From Novakomyces olei (Eukaryota > Ascomycota > Novakomycetes > Novakomycetales > Novakomycetaceae), in NCBI GenBank assembly GCA_016906335.1, contig JADEYG010000002.1, positions 310,001 to 374,000 of the forward strand: a DNA stretch of 64,000 bases, written 5' to 3'. The stretch's first letter is position 1, and each line of letters starts with the position of its first letter. Shown here piece after piece: positions 38,311 through 49,717 of the stretch. The position numbers were made by a program, and so were the translations under genes. Under the pieces are notes generated by a model. That model worked only from the letters and a program-made list of their open reading frames with translations, did not search any database and had not been told where the DNA came from.

Positions 38311-39113
38311 GGCGGTACACGTGTATTAGCAGGTGTTTGCTGGCATCACTATTCCTGTTGGAGAGTTGGGCTTTTATCTGATCCTGGTTATTCTGGTTTT
38401 CTGATTTTATTTCTGATTTGATTGATGCTTATGATGTATTTGGTAAATCGTGAAAGCAGACACTATATATATATTTCTTTTTATTGTATTTAAATATTTA
38501 TTATTTATTAAATTTTCTCTATAAATAATTTATTAATTTATTATTAATTTAATTTATTAATTTAATTTATTAATAAAAACTGTATAATATGTACAATGTG
38601 TCGAATATTCGAAATAATATGAGAATTACCAGTACGTTTAGTATGAGACTAGATAGAAAACTACACGTGCAGGGCACCCAGATATAGATTAAATTTAGAT
38701 CAGGATTAGATCAGGATTAGATTCAGACTCGTAAACCATACTGTACTGCGCATAGTACAATGTGCAGTGTAATTGAAATAAATTAAATTGCTACGTGCAA
38801 ATACCTCGTAATGGTTGGGACTAGTAATCGTTCCTTCACTATAAAAATATAGCTATAATTATTAGCAGCGATTAAATAATGTGCACTTGTGGATCCGAGT
38901 GTCGAGCAAGACTGAGTTTGGGAACGGTATACTTGTTGGCGGCTGTATCGCGGCTGTAGCCGCGTAACAGTGGAGACGTGTAATTGGCCTCGCGTGTTCC
39001 GGCGCGAGCCGCTGAGTATTACGTCAGACGTGTCCAGGCACATTGTGTGCAGGCGCGTCTGTGTCTTTGCATTTTCACGGATCAGTCACTTTTGACTCTG
39101 GCCAAGTTTTGCA
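38311..39113. other. Divergent intergenic region (CDF / orphan 2)
   Basis: AT-rich with TTTA/ATTA runs near 38490-38580 and a short direct repeat of GATCAGGATTA near 38698-38720. A TTACGTCA-like CRE half site (TACGTCA) is near 39020, 94 nt before orphan 2. No gene seen. Confidence 0.5.
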
Positions 39114-39662
39114 ATGGAATCGAAAAGGTACGCAGCTCTGCTCGGTGGGAGTCCATTGAACAGTGAAGAATACCAATTTTCATCGGGCAAGAACGGCCAT
39201 ATTGAGTACGACTCTGTCCTGCCTCCGTGTGACCGTACTGTCGGCGGGAAACATCGGCACTCTGTCAGTACTTCTGCCATTGAGCCAGTGCTAGTCACGT
39301 CACAGCACACGAGGACGAATAGCAGCAGCGGCAGTACTGACTACCTGACTCCGCCAGGCAGGTTTGCGTCTCCCGTACGTCGCCATGCTGCAATTGAAGG
39401 CACAAGTGCTGGTGGCACTAGTCTAGGTCACGCCTACTCGGCCAGCTTGACCACGGATCCTCGGAGCATAATTCCCGAGGAGCCCTTTTTACACTTGGAC
39501 AGCAAGCCTGGCTTGGTCGATGACTTTACTGCTTCATCGCTGGACGACGAGGCTTGCTACCGGACGAGACGGCATCGCCAGGCAAGCGATTGGCGAATGG
39601 AGAGGCGGCAGAGAGCAGTTGCCTGCCTTGCACTGGCGTGTGAGCGGCGACGTCGGGCTTAG
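39114..39662 (+). CDS. Orphan Ser/Arg-rich protein 2
   Basis: A single exon of 182 residues, not recognised. It is Ser/Thr/Gly/Arg-rich and probably disordered. Short linear motifs stand out: KHRHSVSTS (kinase-like site), TDYLTPPGRFASPVRR (proline-directed sites), an acidic-hydrophobic stretch LVDDFTASSLDD and a very basic, Arg-rich C-terminus ending ACERRRRA. No signal peptide or membrane span. GC content and amino-acid composition are protein-like and differ from its AT-rich flanks. It resembles in style, but not by clear alignment, the orphans at 13910 and 46914. Confidence 0.55.
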   Translation: MESKRYAALLGGSPLNSEEYQFSSGKNGHIEYDSVLPPCDRTVGGKHRHSVSTSAIEPVLVTSQHTRTNSSSGSTDYLTPPGRFASPVRRHAAIEGTSAGGTSLGHAYSASLTTDPRSIIPEEPFLHLDSKPGLVDDFTASSLDDEACYRTRRHRQASDWRMERRQRAVACLALACERRRRA

Positions 39663-41428
39663 TAGGGCTTTGCAGGGTCTCTTGTATATACGGCATTAGA
39701 GCAGAGACGAGTTGCAAAGACTGAGAGTGTGGAGCAGGTGCATAATATTCTGAAATCATATAGGTTGGATGCTTTGCGATTGATATAGACTTTGATTTTT
39801 GATTTTGATTTTCAATTTTTTATTTTTATTTTTAATTTTCAACTTTCAACTTTCAACTTTCAATTTTTTTGTGGTCTCCTAGTATTAGAATGTAGGATGC
39901 AGTACATGAACAGAATGCAAGTCATAATGAAATCCAAGACTAGTCTGATATGACGAAATACTGCGACTAGAGTAATGTGACGTGTTTGCGAACGGCGGAG
40001 GCTTTAGTGTCCGGTTTCACGTGATTCTCTTCATATAAAACTAGTGTTGTACATTGAGCCGCCTGGCACTCAAAATATACGGTCGCGGTATACATTATAT
40101 TCCAAAGTAGAGTTATAAACCGGGGTTGAGCTACCGCGTTTCCGGATAGTGTCATCCACGATTTACTTGGTATTGTAATTGTATCTTGAGCGTGTCTGAT
40201 TGGCTGCGCACACCGTCGAGTAGTGCTTGTGAAACATAGGGAGCACATCAGATTTAACGCGTTTATTACCCGCAATTCACTGGTGGATTAAGCGGTAAGT
40301 AATAAAGCAAGTTTCTCGATAGGTCAGACACTTTAATTTTCTTAATTTTCTGAGGATCAGAGATACAAAGTGCGGTTACGCCGACGGCGACATACAGTGT
40401 TCGGGGCAAACTCACACTTGAACACAAAAGGTGGCCTTCAAACTGTGGACTTTGGGTTCACGCGCTACCGTTACTTGTTTACATCTGAACGCCATTATTG
40501 TGTGGCCATGAACGCTGTTTTACGTTGAGCGCTAATAGATTGAACACTTTTAATTGAGCGCTGAATAGATTGAACACTTTTAATTGAGCACTGTTTAATT
40601 AAGCACTGTTTAATTGAGCACTGTTTAATTGAGCATTTGCAAGCGAGGTTTATTCAGCTTTCTGCAACAAAACCAAAGAAAATCTGAAACTGATCTCGAG
40701 GTTTGCAATTCAAAGGCCGTTTGTTGATAGTCTGGACGTTTTGGTTTAGTGTATTGTTTCGCTGAAACACCATTTGTCCTCGATTCGGTTCGATTCAACA
40801 TCGTTTCTCGGCTGTACTTTTTATCTCATCTAGATTTCTTCGCCGTGTCTGACTCTTCTCCTTTGCTCCAGGTTCTCCTTTGTCTGAGCTTCAGGCGTTC
40901 AGTCGCAGACTGCTGGATAGCGCTTCCAAAGCTGATAAGGCAGTTCAAAAGTTTTTTCTTTCGAGTCTTCTTTTAGACTCTTGGACCGATACCGCGGGAT
41001 TCGTACCTGCACTTGTACTTTGTTTTCTTTGTTACTATTGCTTTATTCAATTTTGGTTATTTTTATCTGTACTATTACCGATTTTTTGGTCTGGGTGGAG
41101 TTATTCGGCTCAGTCGCTGTTTTTCAAGAGGGGAATTATTGCGTTCGCTTGGCGGAGACTCAGAGGCTTTGTGCAGTGCATATAGAACCTTGTGAGGTAT
41201 CGGCACTCAAATCATAAATTATTGAAAAGGTCGCAATTCAAAAGTTCATTAATGATATCATTAAAAGGTTGTTCAGCGCCTAGTTTCAGATTGAGATATT
41301 CGGCGAGTAACTGATACCATTCAGCGTGGTCTTTTAATTTTTTTAGTTTTTCTATTGGTGCGTATTGAAAGGAACTGTGATATATACTTTCCATTCAAGA
41401 CCGGTGTTTCTGGCTCGACTACTTACAA
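39663..41428. other. Long 5' region of the G-alpha gene
   Basis: 1.77 kb without a convincing gene. It has a TTTTGA/TTTCAAC low-complexity tract (about 39779-39871) and a tandem repeat at 40523-40640. Open frames at 40749-41217 are Phe/Leu/Ser-rich and overlapping, typical of pyrimidine-rich leader or intron DNA. Confidence 0.55.
40523..40640. repeat. Compound tandem repeat upstream of the G-alpha gene
   Basis: Two copies of an about 29-bp unit (AATAGATTGAACACTTTTAA plus TTGAGCGCTG) are followed by about four copies of a 15-bp unit (ACTGTTTAATTGAGC), all sharing the core TTAATTGAGC. Confidence 0.85.
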
Positions 41429-42626
41429 ATGGGTTGCGGTCAAAGTAAGGCATACGATGATGGTCAGAGCCGCAGCACCAATATCGATAATCAGCTCATG
41501 AAAGAACGGCGTAAAAAGCAAGGCGAGATTAAAATGCTCCTCCTAGGTATGGCATGATTTATAATTTATTATATTTGGTTTTTATTATTATAATTTTTAT
41601 TATTTGCTTCTCTCATTTGGCCTTATACTCACATTAAAGGTGCTGGCGAATCCGGAAAGTCTACACTCGTCAAGCAAATGCGGTTAATTCACGAAGGCAG
41701 TTTTCCCGTAGAGGAACGCGAGTCGTACAAGGACGTAATATTCGCAAATACTGTGCAGTCTATGCGAGTAATTTTGGAGGCTATGGAAGCAATGGAAATT
41801 TCATTAGCCAAACCGGAGAACGAGTATCATGTGCAAACAATTTTTATGCAACCTTTACATATTGAAGGAGATCAATTACCTTCTGACGTTACTGAAGCAA
41901 TTAGGCGCTTATGGCAGGATACAGGTGTCCAGCAGGCCTTTGCCAGATCACGAGAGTTTCAATTGAACGATTCTGCTGGCTATTACTTCAATGCTATAGA
42001 CCGACTTGGAGCAGCAAATTATGTCCCCTCAGATCAGGACGTTGTACGGTCTCGGGTAAAGACTACGGGCATAACGGAAACAGTTTTCCGTATGGGCGGC
42101 CTTACTTATCGAATGGTGGATGTTGGAGGGCAAAGGAGCGAACGGAAAAAATGGATTCATTGTTTTGAAAATGTCTCAGTTATTCTATTCATGGCTGCAG
42201 CCTCCGAATATGATCAGCTCATGTACGAAGATGATTCGGTGAACCGAATGCAGGAAGCGCTGACCCTATTTGACTCTATTTGCAATTCCCGTTGGTTCAC
42301 TAATACTGGAATTATTCTTTTTTTGAACAAGATTGATATCCTGAAGGATAAATTGGCAATTTCAAATATGAAAGACTATTTCAATAATTATGAAGGAGGC
42401 ACTGATTTTGACGCGGCTTGTCAATATATTTTAAATCGGTTTGTTTCGCTAAATCACAACAGCGACAAACGAATTTATACCCATTTTACATGCGCCACCG
42501 ATACGAGCCAGATCCGGTTTGTCATGTCTGCGTAAGTTTCTTTTTATTTATTCTAGTCTTGCTGACTTTTCTAGTGTAAACGATATTATTCTGAACAATA
42601 ATATTGCTACCAGCGGAGTTGTCTAA
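41429..42626 (+). CDS. Heterotrimeric G-protein alpha subunit
   Basis: Three exons, 41429-41546, 41640-42531 and 42575-42626, encode 353 residues. MGCGQSK carries the myristoylation Gly2 and palmitoylation Cys3. GTPase motifs are complete: P-loop GAGESGKST, the switch I Arg-containing RSRVKTTGI, switch II DVGGQRSERKKW, NKxD in FLNKIDI and TCAT in FTCATDTSQ. The C-terminus is NNNIATSGVV, with no Cys at -4, so it lacks the pertussis-toxin site of group I fungal alphas. It would couple seven-helix receptors (pheromone or nutrient) to effectors at the plasma membrane. The receptor-contacting tail is unusual compared with the common Ile-Gly-hydrophobic-hydrophobic ending. Confidence 0.97.
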
Positions 42627-43129
42627 TACTTATCGAAGCTCGAGGTTTTGCAGCTTTGTATTTCAGATTTGTTTTATATTTTTGTTTGTTTTTGTATTAT
42701 TTAATCTCAACATTCTGTTTTTCCAATTATCCCTCATGCTTTTGATTTCGATTTTTATTGTTGCCATTACCGGTATTCTTTCTAGCAATTCTATTCGTTC
42801 TCGAGGTGGACTTGAGCGTGCCGAGTCGCTGACTCGACTGTATTATGTAATGTACAATACTAATTTCCTTTAAAAGTCTTATTTGAATGTATCTGCGTAC
42901 TTGTACAATAAATCAAACCCTTTCAGCCTTTCAGGTGAGAAAAATCTTTGCATTCGCTCTTATGGTCCATCTTTTGGCTAATCAAAAAATTGCCGTGAAT
43001 GGAGTAGTATAAATGTTTTGGGAGAAAATACAATTGTAATCAGTGTAAATTAGTTTTTATTCATTTTTTCATGTTTTATGTATTTGCCTGTATAAATTGC
43101 AATAACACCCTGCTCGTGATTCAAGCATT
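42627..43129. other. Convergent intergenic space
   Basis: Between the 3' ends of the G-alpha gene and the secreted orphan. A Phe/Leu-rich open frame (42604-42873) overlaps the G-alpha stop in another frame and is probably noise. Confidence 0.55.
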
Positions 43130-43795
43130 TTAATACGTGAGCGCTTGAAAGCAGCAGTCTCGAGCGACTTGTCTCAGCTGGGATCGTGAGCGGCTTGCGA
43201 CAGACCTTATACACCGCATAAGTCGCGCGTCCTCAGAATCGATCCCCTGCATTCTATACTTTATATTGCACATTCGTGATACCCAAATACAAGTATCCCT
43301 AGCAGAAAACCGTGCACAATGGTACTTGGCAGAGGGAAACAATATCCAATACGGCTCCTCACACTCTTCAAAAGCTGAATTGTAAAATAGATTGAAGTGC
43401 CAATGAACGTCAAATGACTCCAAATTTCTCTGGTCGTACTCTTCCTTCGATGGAGAACGCGTTTTTCGTTCAAGCGCAGTCGCGCTCCCATCAATTCGTT
43501 GCGTATCGTTTGCGATGATGATTGTACTGTTATCGCCATCAAGATTAGAGGCCGCATTATCCAATTCGCTAGAGTTGCTGGCATTTGTTGCACCACTGTC
43601 CAATTGCGCTATTAAAGTATTATTGCTGGCCTCACGTTCATATGGCGACAATTCATGGCTTTGGACGCTAGCCGATCCGTCTGCCTCTGCTAATGCTGAC
43701 TCATTTTGCTGTTGCTGGCAGTTTGCCAGACAGAAGAGGAGAAACGGTAGCAGGACTCTCGTGCTCGTTCGAGGGATAGCGAGCATCGAGAGCAT
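43130..43795 (-). CDS. Secreted cysteine-rich orphan protein
   Basis: Minus-strand exon of 221 residues from the ATG at 43795. A signal peptide is clear: basic n-region, hydrophobic VLLPFLLFCLANC, then Gln-rich mature start. The next 90 residues are acidic and hold about six N-glycosylation sequons (NES, NNT, NAS, NSS, NST, NDT). A basic ERKTRS site could be a kexin-type cleavage point. The C-terminal 90 residues are Cys-rich, with seven Cys including a final Cys-Cys pair, as in a small disulfide-bonded domain. The layout pro-region, dibasic site, Cys domain is that of a secreted or cell-wall-associated processed protein. No family recognised. An ACTAAT...TCTAG just before the ATG suggests a 5'-leader intron. 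Confidence 0.65.
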   Translation of the reverse strand: MLSMLAIPRTSTRVLLPFLLFCLANCQQQQNESALAEADGSASVQSHELSPYEREASNNTLIAQLDSGATNASNSSELDNAASNLDGDNSTIIIANDTQRIDGSATALERKTRSPSKEEYDQRNLESFDVHWHFNLFYNSAFEECEEPYWILFPSAKYHCARFSARDTCIWVSRMCNIKYRMQGIDSEDARLMRCIRSVASRSRSQLRQVARDCCFQALTY

Positions 43796-44378
43796 TGCTG
43801 TGTTTAGTCTAGATTGATTAGTATGAGGCACGAAGATAGATTGCCGTCAGCGGCAGTTTGGTGATTTATAGATATACGCCAATTTTTGAAACTCGCCGGG
43901 AAAGAGAAACACACTAAGGCTAGACGGAGAATAAATTTAAAAAAGAAGACGAGAACTCGTATAGTGCAGCACTAAAATTTCTAGACTAATGTAAAAGACA
44001 AAACATATAAAACACAGAATGTACAGAGAGAGAAAAAAAAAAACGACATATAATGAGGCTAAACAAAAGGCTCAATGTACTCAAGAAATATACAATTGCA
44101 TCGTCACTCACGTTTGGGCATCAACAAACTAGTCACGTTTATTTGTGAGACATGTTTTTGATCAAGCAATAATGATTGGCGGGCTCCACACAGAAATTTA
44201 CCAGCATCAAGGCTTGCGAGTTGAGCAAACTTAGTGAGCGGATGGAATATATCGCTGATGTTGCATTAAACCTCCGTCAAAAGGCTCGTAACCTCAGATG
44301 GTACTAAACACTAAAAGTGTTCAACAAATGAACACATCTTGGTCAAGTATATGCATTTCATAGCAAGACGCTAAATTC
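43796..44378. other. Intergenic, upstream of the secreted orphan
   Basis: Holds the orphan's promoter and the 3' side of the ARL3-like gene. No gene seen. Confidence 0.6.
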
Positions 44379-45312
44379 TTATTTTTTATTTCGCGGAGGT
44401 TTAGTTGCCTTGTTTCGAATAACTCGAGCCTCCAGCCAATCAAGAGCTTCCTCAACTCCATCCCTATACAGCTATAGTGAGAAATAGGAAACACGTTTGG
44501 TAGCACAAAAGAAATAGTAAATAAAAAATAAAAGTAAATAATAAAGATAGAGTAGAATAATGTAACGCTAATTTTTAGAGGCAGAATTATAATGTCGGAA
44601 TGTGTCCTTTACCCTTTAAGAGCACTGACAGCAAGGACTGTACCCTCACTGGCGTCTAAAAGCTCTGCGATCCGATTAAAACCGCGTTCTTTAATCATTT
44701 CAATAGGGAGGGCGCCCGGCTTATCCTGCTTATTTGCGAGCATAAGCACTGGAATATCTTTTAATCTGTCGTCCGTCATAACTTTCTCTGAATTTGTCAG
44801 TTTACTAGAACATTATATTTTATTGCCAGCGTTTCCTCTTACCCAACGTATCAAGGCACTCCTGTACCCTATCGGTATCTGCAGAATCAACGACAAATAC
44901 GAGAGCATGGCATTCGTCGTAATAATTTGACCAGAGTGTCCGAAGGTTTTCTTGCCCGCCAAGATCCCAGAACAGGAGGGAACAGCTCTTGCGATTTATT
45001 TTCGTGACTTTAACGGTGAGTAAGATATAAAGTTAATGTAAAGTACAGATCAGCTGAAAAAAATTAGAGTGGATATTGAATGTAGTACCATTCTGGCCGA
45101 CTGTCGGCGTAATTGAGTCTGGATCAAGTGCGTGAAGTCGGTTCATACGCTTTATTTGCTCAGTCAATGTCTGCCAAGATTAGTAAATAAAAATCTAGTA
45201 ACATTGAACGGCCACTGACCGTTTTTCCCGCATTATCAAGGCCTAAAACAAGGACTGCGTATTCGTCCCGTCGGCGCCATTGCCGATAAAGGCTTGACAC
45301 GAGTGTGAACAT
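44379..45312 (-). CDS. ARL3: ARF-like small GTPase, Arl3/ARFRP1 type
   Basis: Five exons on the minus strand, 45312-45220, 45170-45089, 45007-44843, 44787-44613 and 44463-44379, give 199 residues (yeast Arl3 has 198). Motifs: GLDNAGKT P-loop, ITPTVGQN switch I, FWDLGGQENLRTLWSNYY switch II, MLANKQDK and SALKG. The N-terminus MFTLVSSLYRQWRRR has no myristoylatable Gly2, the hallmark of this branch, which is instead N-acetylated and bound to the trans-Golgi through Sys1. It then recruits Arl1 and golgins. The last acceptor is the second of two close AGs; only that one keeps the frame. Confidence 0.95.
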
Positions 45313-46913
45313 TTGTTGAAGATGAGGATGAATCAAGTTGCACAAAGAATATATAAATCTATTGAATAAAAAGCAAAATAGTTGACGTATTCTAAAAGCT
45401 AGCATAATATTCATTGCTTATTAATGAATGAATTGTACTGTATATTTCATACTTTTTGCACTAGATATTCCATGTACTATCTGTTTTATCACTCTGTATT
45501 TCTATTATTTGCTAATTTTCATTCTATGACCCTTCATTGTTTTTATTAACTTTTATTCGATATATCGAATTTGTATTAATGCCAGTAAATATTTATCGTT
45601 CATTACATTATAATTTGATATATTATTAAACCTTTATTGTGGTGTTCGACTAATCCCCGCGCTATCTAAAATATTTACGAGTGTCAACTCAACAAAACAA
45701 GTGTGTCAGTCACGGTAAGCGCATAAAATCGGGCTCCGGAACAATATATTCATTTAAATAGAGTTGATAGTTCTGCCTTCCAAACGGTGACGAAGGATCT
45801 GTTTAGCAGCTAATTGAACAAAGAAAATTTACCTTATTTGTAATACAGTGTAAAATAATCTTCTCGGCTTGGCTGGATTTTGAGACGCAAACGTAACTAC
45901 TACTCTTATGGTGTAAATACTGAAAAAAAGTTTAATAATGTCGGAATTTTACAATATACACATACACTGTATGTCCTATAGAATTTTACAAGGTTTGTCG
46001 TGGCAACATGACAGAATCGGCAATGTCGTGGCAGAAGAACCCAAGAGCGAGAACAGTGTCCCCGCGTCATACGATGATCGGCCAATTCCAGAATTGCCTA
46101 CAGTTTGGGTTTCCGAACTGTACTTCCAAAGCCTAATATTATTTATCGCACAATCCAAAGCCCAATGGCCCAAACTTATTATATTGTAAGAAGTTCAGTG
46201 TTGAAACTCGCAACAATTCATCGCGAGTCTTTTAGCGTGGACTAGACTCAACTTTCAACCATCTACTTGTCGACACCTTTTCTCTTTTTCTGGGGTAGCA
46301 AATGACAAATTACGCGTAAACTGCCCGTTTACGTTCTAGACCAAACAAATTCCTATGCTTAATCGACCGCGAGTACGTACTATTCAATACTTTGTACTCA
46401 GGGTCATCTGAGGTGCGTGAAACGAGCACTGAAAACAACTACAAGAATCGCTATTGCCACGCTAGTATTGGCATTTCTTGCGAAAATTGCTTTAGCTGTG
46501 CCGATTGTATCCCGCAGTGCCACTGCTCCATTTCCCAATAGCCGATAAAATGCAGTAGCCGAAGGAAAAAAAATAAAATAAAATAAAATAAAAGTAGAGC
46601 GAGTGTACATGTAATCCGATTTCCCCATATATATTATAGTCGCCTCTATTGGGAGAATGTCCGTTCTCGCGTAGTCCGCCACCCGAAAATTACATAGCGG
46701 GAAAAACCGGAATGTCAAAGAAAGGTGGGAGACCCTTTCCAAATGGGGCCTTACCCCGGGTTTTGCCCGAAAAGTTGTATAATAATTGCGCTACAGGGTT
46801 CCCGTTGCGCCGGTGCGCACATGTAAATTTACGTTTACCACTAAAACAGGGAGGCAAGAAAAACAGTATATAAATCTACACGGCCAGCTGTCCGTCATCG
46901 CCAAGACTACAGT
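45313..46913. other. Intergenic, no convincing gene
   Basis: 1.6 kb between the ARL3 start and orphan 3. Small frames at 45938-46189 (plus) and 46404-46742 (minus) lack recognisable domains or supporting splice partners. An AAAAT run lies near 46570-46592. Confidence 0.5.
46867..46874 (+). promoter_or_regulatory. TATA box of orphan 3
   Basis: Perfect TATATAAA starting 47 nt before the ATG at 46914, as at orphan 1. Confidence 0.6.
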
Positions 46914-47243
46914 ATGGAGGAGCCAGTAGTGCCGTTAGCAGCGCCCTTTCCCAGTCCGTCAGCAGCTTCTGCGCTTCACAGCGATCCGTTCAGCCATCGA
47001 GCGGACCACTATGGCTCTCGAACAGATTCGTACAGTGCTCTTGGTGGTGGACATTGTCAGTTTGGCGCGGCGCCTCTTTACTGCTCACCTTCACAGTCTC
47101 CTCTACTACAGCCACAGCAGCCTTCAACAGCACCGCGGCTAAACTTGCTTCAAGTTGCTGCACAAAGGGCAGAAATGTCGCTTCTGCTGGACGACTTGGC
47201 AGGATTTGATCTCGGGTCAGGAGGAGACACTAATCGTGGATAG
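46914..47243 (+). CDS. Orphan small Ser/Pro/Ala-rich protein 3, TATA-driven
   Basis: A single exon of 109 residues, not recognised. Pro/Ser/Ala-rich N-terminal half (FPSPSAASALHSDPF), a tyrosine-containing GSRTDSYSALGGG, a Gln/Pro stretch, and a C-terminal helix-prone segment that includes LLLDDLAGFDLGSG, an acidic-hydrophobic motif like those of activation domains. No membrane span or signal peptide. The coding call rests on GC-rich, protein-like composition, a good TATA box and a short leader. It may belong with the orphan genes at 13910 and 39114. Confidence 0.5.
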   Translation: MEEPVVPLAAPFPSPSAASALHSDPFSHRADHYGSRTDSYSALGGGHCQFGAAPLYCSPSQSPLLQPQQPSTAPRLNLLQVAAQRAEMSLLLDDLAGFDLGSGGDTNRG

Positions 47244-47924
47244 TGGCAAACGTACACAAACTCTCGTATTACAGCCCGAAAGTCTTTGACGGTCAAACGA
47301 TGGTTTAGTTTAGACACTCGTCAATACAGAGTGCAGCCATGTCTAACCCTGATCGACTGATCGAAACTCTCAGGTCGATAGCTCTCTCGACTTATTTCGC
47401 CCAAGCTGAGTCTTCATGCTGGCACGCACTGCCATTTGGGACTCGTACGGACCTATAGACTTTGTGTCGATCTGCTTGGTTTAGTATGGGCATTGTCTGC
47501 GCGGTTTGCGCGGGTATTTTGCCACCAACGCTACAATGATGTATTTTATTGTATTATTGGAGCGACTATGGCGGGTGCTCCTTAGGGGGCACACTTTTAT
47601 GAATATATATATACCTTTTAATGAATATCTTACCAATAATCCTTGCATTTGTTCGGCCACAGTTGTAGTATCAGACTATGTAGTATCAAGAATCCAGTAT
47701 TGCACTCTGGTATTGGTATCCAATACTCAACAAACTTTGCTATTCGAATAAATAAATTGTACAAACGTAGACTACACACGACATATTACCATAGTGCAAC
47801 GCTACTTTTAATAGCACAAGATTAAAATGCAATACGTAATTCTAACCAAACAGCTTCTCGTCACCTGTAAAGCGTATTCGAACCATAAATAAGACAATCA
47901 ACAAGTCAAACACTTTTTTGCTTT
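47244..47924. other. Convergent intergenic space
   Basis: Between the 3' ends of orphan 3 and the AcuK/Ert1-like gene. No gene seen. Confidence 0.6.
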
Positions 47925-49717
47925 TCATTTAAATATCGGCAAAAACTGGCCGATAATCATCATGGGGATATCAAAAATGTCACGCTTAAATGTAAAACAG
48001 GCACTGCAAGAAATGGGATATCCTGTCCTGCTCATAAGGACACAAGTACTAGTAACATGGCTCGTGTCCGCAAAAGCGTGTGAGGCAAAATGCTCAAAGT
48101 ATTCAATGGTAGAAGAGTCATCAAACAGCTCAACGATGAACGTAGTCTTGTTAGATAACAGTTGCTCCTTTCGCCAGCCGGTAAGCAAGCAAAATTCTTT
48201 TCCTACCGTTTCGATCTGGCAAGTTCGTCGCCAAATAGCCGTCGGTGTCCCGCTCAAACTTATAAACTTTTCATACTCAAACAAGGCCCTTTGAAATGCA
48301 CGTTCAGCAAAAATAAGGTCCTCCTCATTAAGCGTCTTTGTACACGCAATGAACGACGGCCGATAGGACGAGATAGCCTGTGCTACCCGTACCAGATCTT
48401 GCCGATTAAATCGCCTCCGCAGGTAGTTGTTCAAACCAGAGTAAACGTCAGTATACCTAAAAGGTTGTTGGACACTAGAGTAAATCTCGTGAGAATTCGT
48501 TGGCCGATTTGACATTCGAGACCACCGTAAGGGCCCTGCCTGCTGATTTTGTTGATTTGCTTGCATTTTGGCCGGATACAAGAAAGAATTTGATAAAGAT
48601 GAAGTGTCTTGAGGGCCAGAAGTCTGTTGAGGCGTTGTATGATTTGAGCCACTACTGCTACCAGGGCCTCCTCCCCCTTCAGCGCTCGACCCAGCTGTTG
48701 AAAGGGGCGGTTGGATGGGTGAAGTTTGGAACCGCGCACTTGCTGTTTCAGGCGGGGCATCAGGAACGTTACTCAACATGCTTGACATCATCGAATACTC
48801 TAGCTGGGCTGCATTAGAGCCAAAGAGCACGTTGCTGTCTGCTAATGAAGCTGGAGCTGGCGCTAAAGCTGGAGCTGGAGCTGGAGCCGTAGCCAGCGTC
48901 GGAGTAGTAGCTGAGCCTTGTGGTGGCGCTGGAGTAATTGCAGAAGGCTCTTCCTTGCTTTCGTCGTATTTAAGGCCTTTAATTTAGTATATTTCACCAA
49001 ACAACATTCGAATATTCAATTGATTAAACAAATTGGCTCTTACCACTGTCCCTTAATACCGGTGACTTTAATGAAGCGCTATCGTTCTCTATACAGGATG
49101 ATTAGCATAAAGTCAGCTTACCCAATAAAGCAATCCAAAAAATGTAAAAAATTTTAAAACCAAAGATGGAAAAATGAATCAACGAATGGACGATGAAGAT
49201 TATAGGCAATAATCTAGTTAAAAAGAAAAGTAAAAAGCAAATGCAAATCATACCATCTTCTTTCAAATATTTTGCCTTCTTGCGAACCCCATCTTGACAC
49301 GTGTTTTGAAGACCTCGTTTGATACAACGCTGGCACGGCCGTCCTTTGAAGATTAGTAAACTCCTGGTCAGAACTGTAGATGAGATTGGAATTAAAAAAA
49401 AAGCAAAGACTGCAAAAATATGAATTATAAAGACAGAAATTAGCATGACTCATACCATTGTCGCAGGTCAAATGAGCGCGCTGGCAGTGATTACAAGCCC
49501 GAGCTGCTTTCCTCCGTTTCTTGTGACCCTCATTATTTTGTAATGCTGCAATATCAGTCGGGTTAGAGCCCAGTTTCGTGTTTTTCAGGTCTGCTGAAGA
49601 AATTGGCACCTTCTGTGGAGGCGCTTGAGGGGCGCTCGCGGTGCCGCTGCCTGCGTCATAGTACTGGGGCGACAGTTTCGGGGGTTGACTGACGCCTAGA
49701 TCTGGCTCTTCAGCCAT
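47925..49717 (-). CDS. Zn2Cys6-PAS regulator of gluconeogenesis, AcuK/Ert1-like
   Basis: Three exons on the minus strand, 49717-49456, 49343-49254 and 48976-47925, encode 467 residues. The Zn2Cys6 cluster spans two exons: Cys75-x2-Cys78-x6-Cys85-x5-Cys91-x2-Cys94-x8-Cys103, within [16 protein letters not shown] and [11 protein letters not shown], followed by the family's [11 protein letters not shown] Pro/Ala-Pro repeat and Ser/Gly-rich linker lead to a PAS domain at about 355-460 ([30 protein letters not shown]). This architecture belongs to the AcuK, AcuM, Ert1 and Rds2 factors, which activate gluconeogenic and respiratory genes (PCK1, FBP1) on non-fermentable carbon. Which member it is cannot be decided here. 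First intron ends with ACTAATCTTCAAAG. Confidence 0.95.

Noticed and set aside
45938-46189. 83-codon plus-strand frame upstream of orphan 3
   Set aside because: No domain, no TATA or splice support, and AT-biased surroundings.
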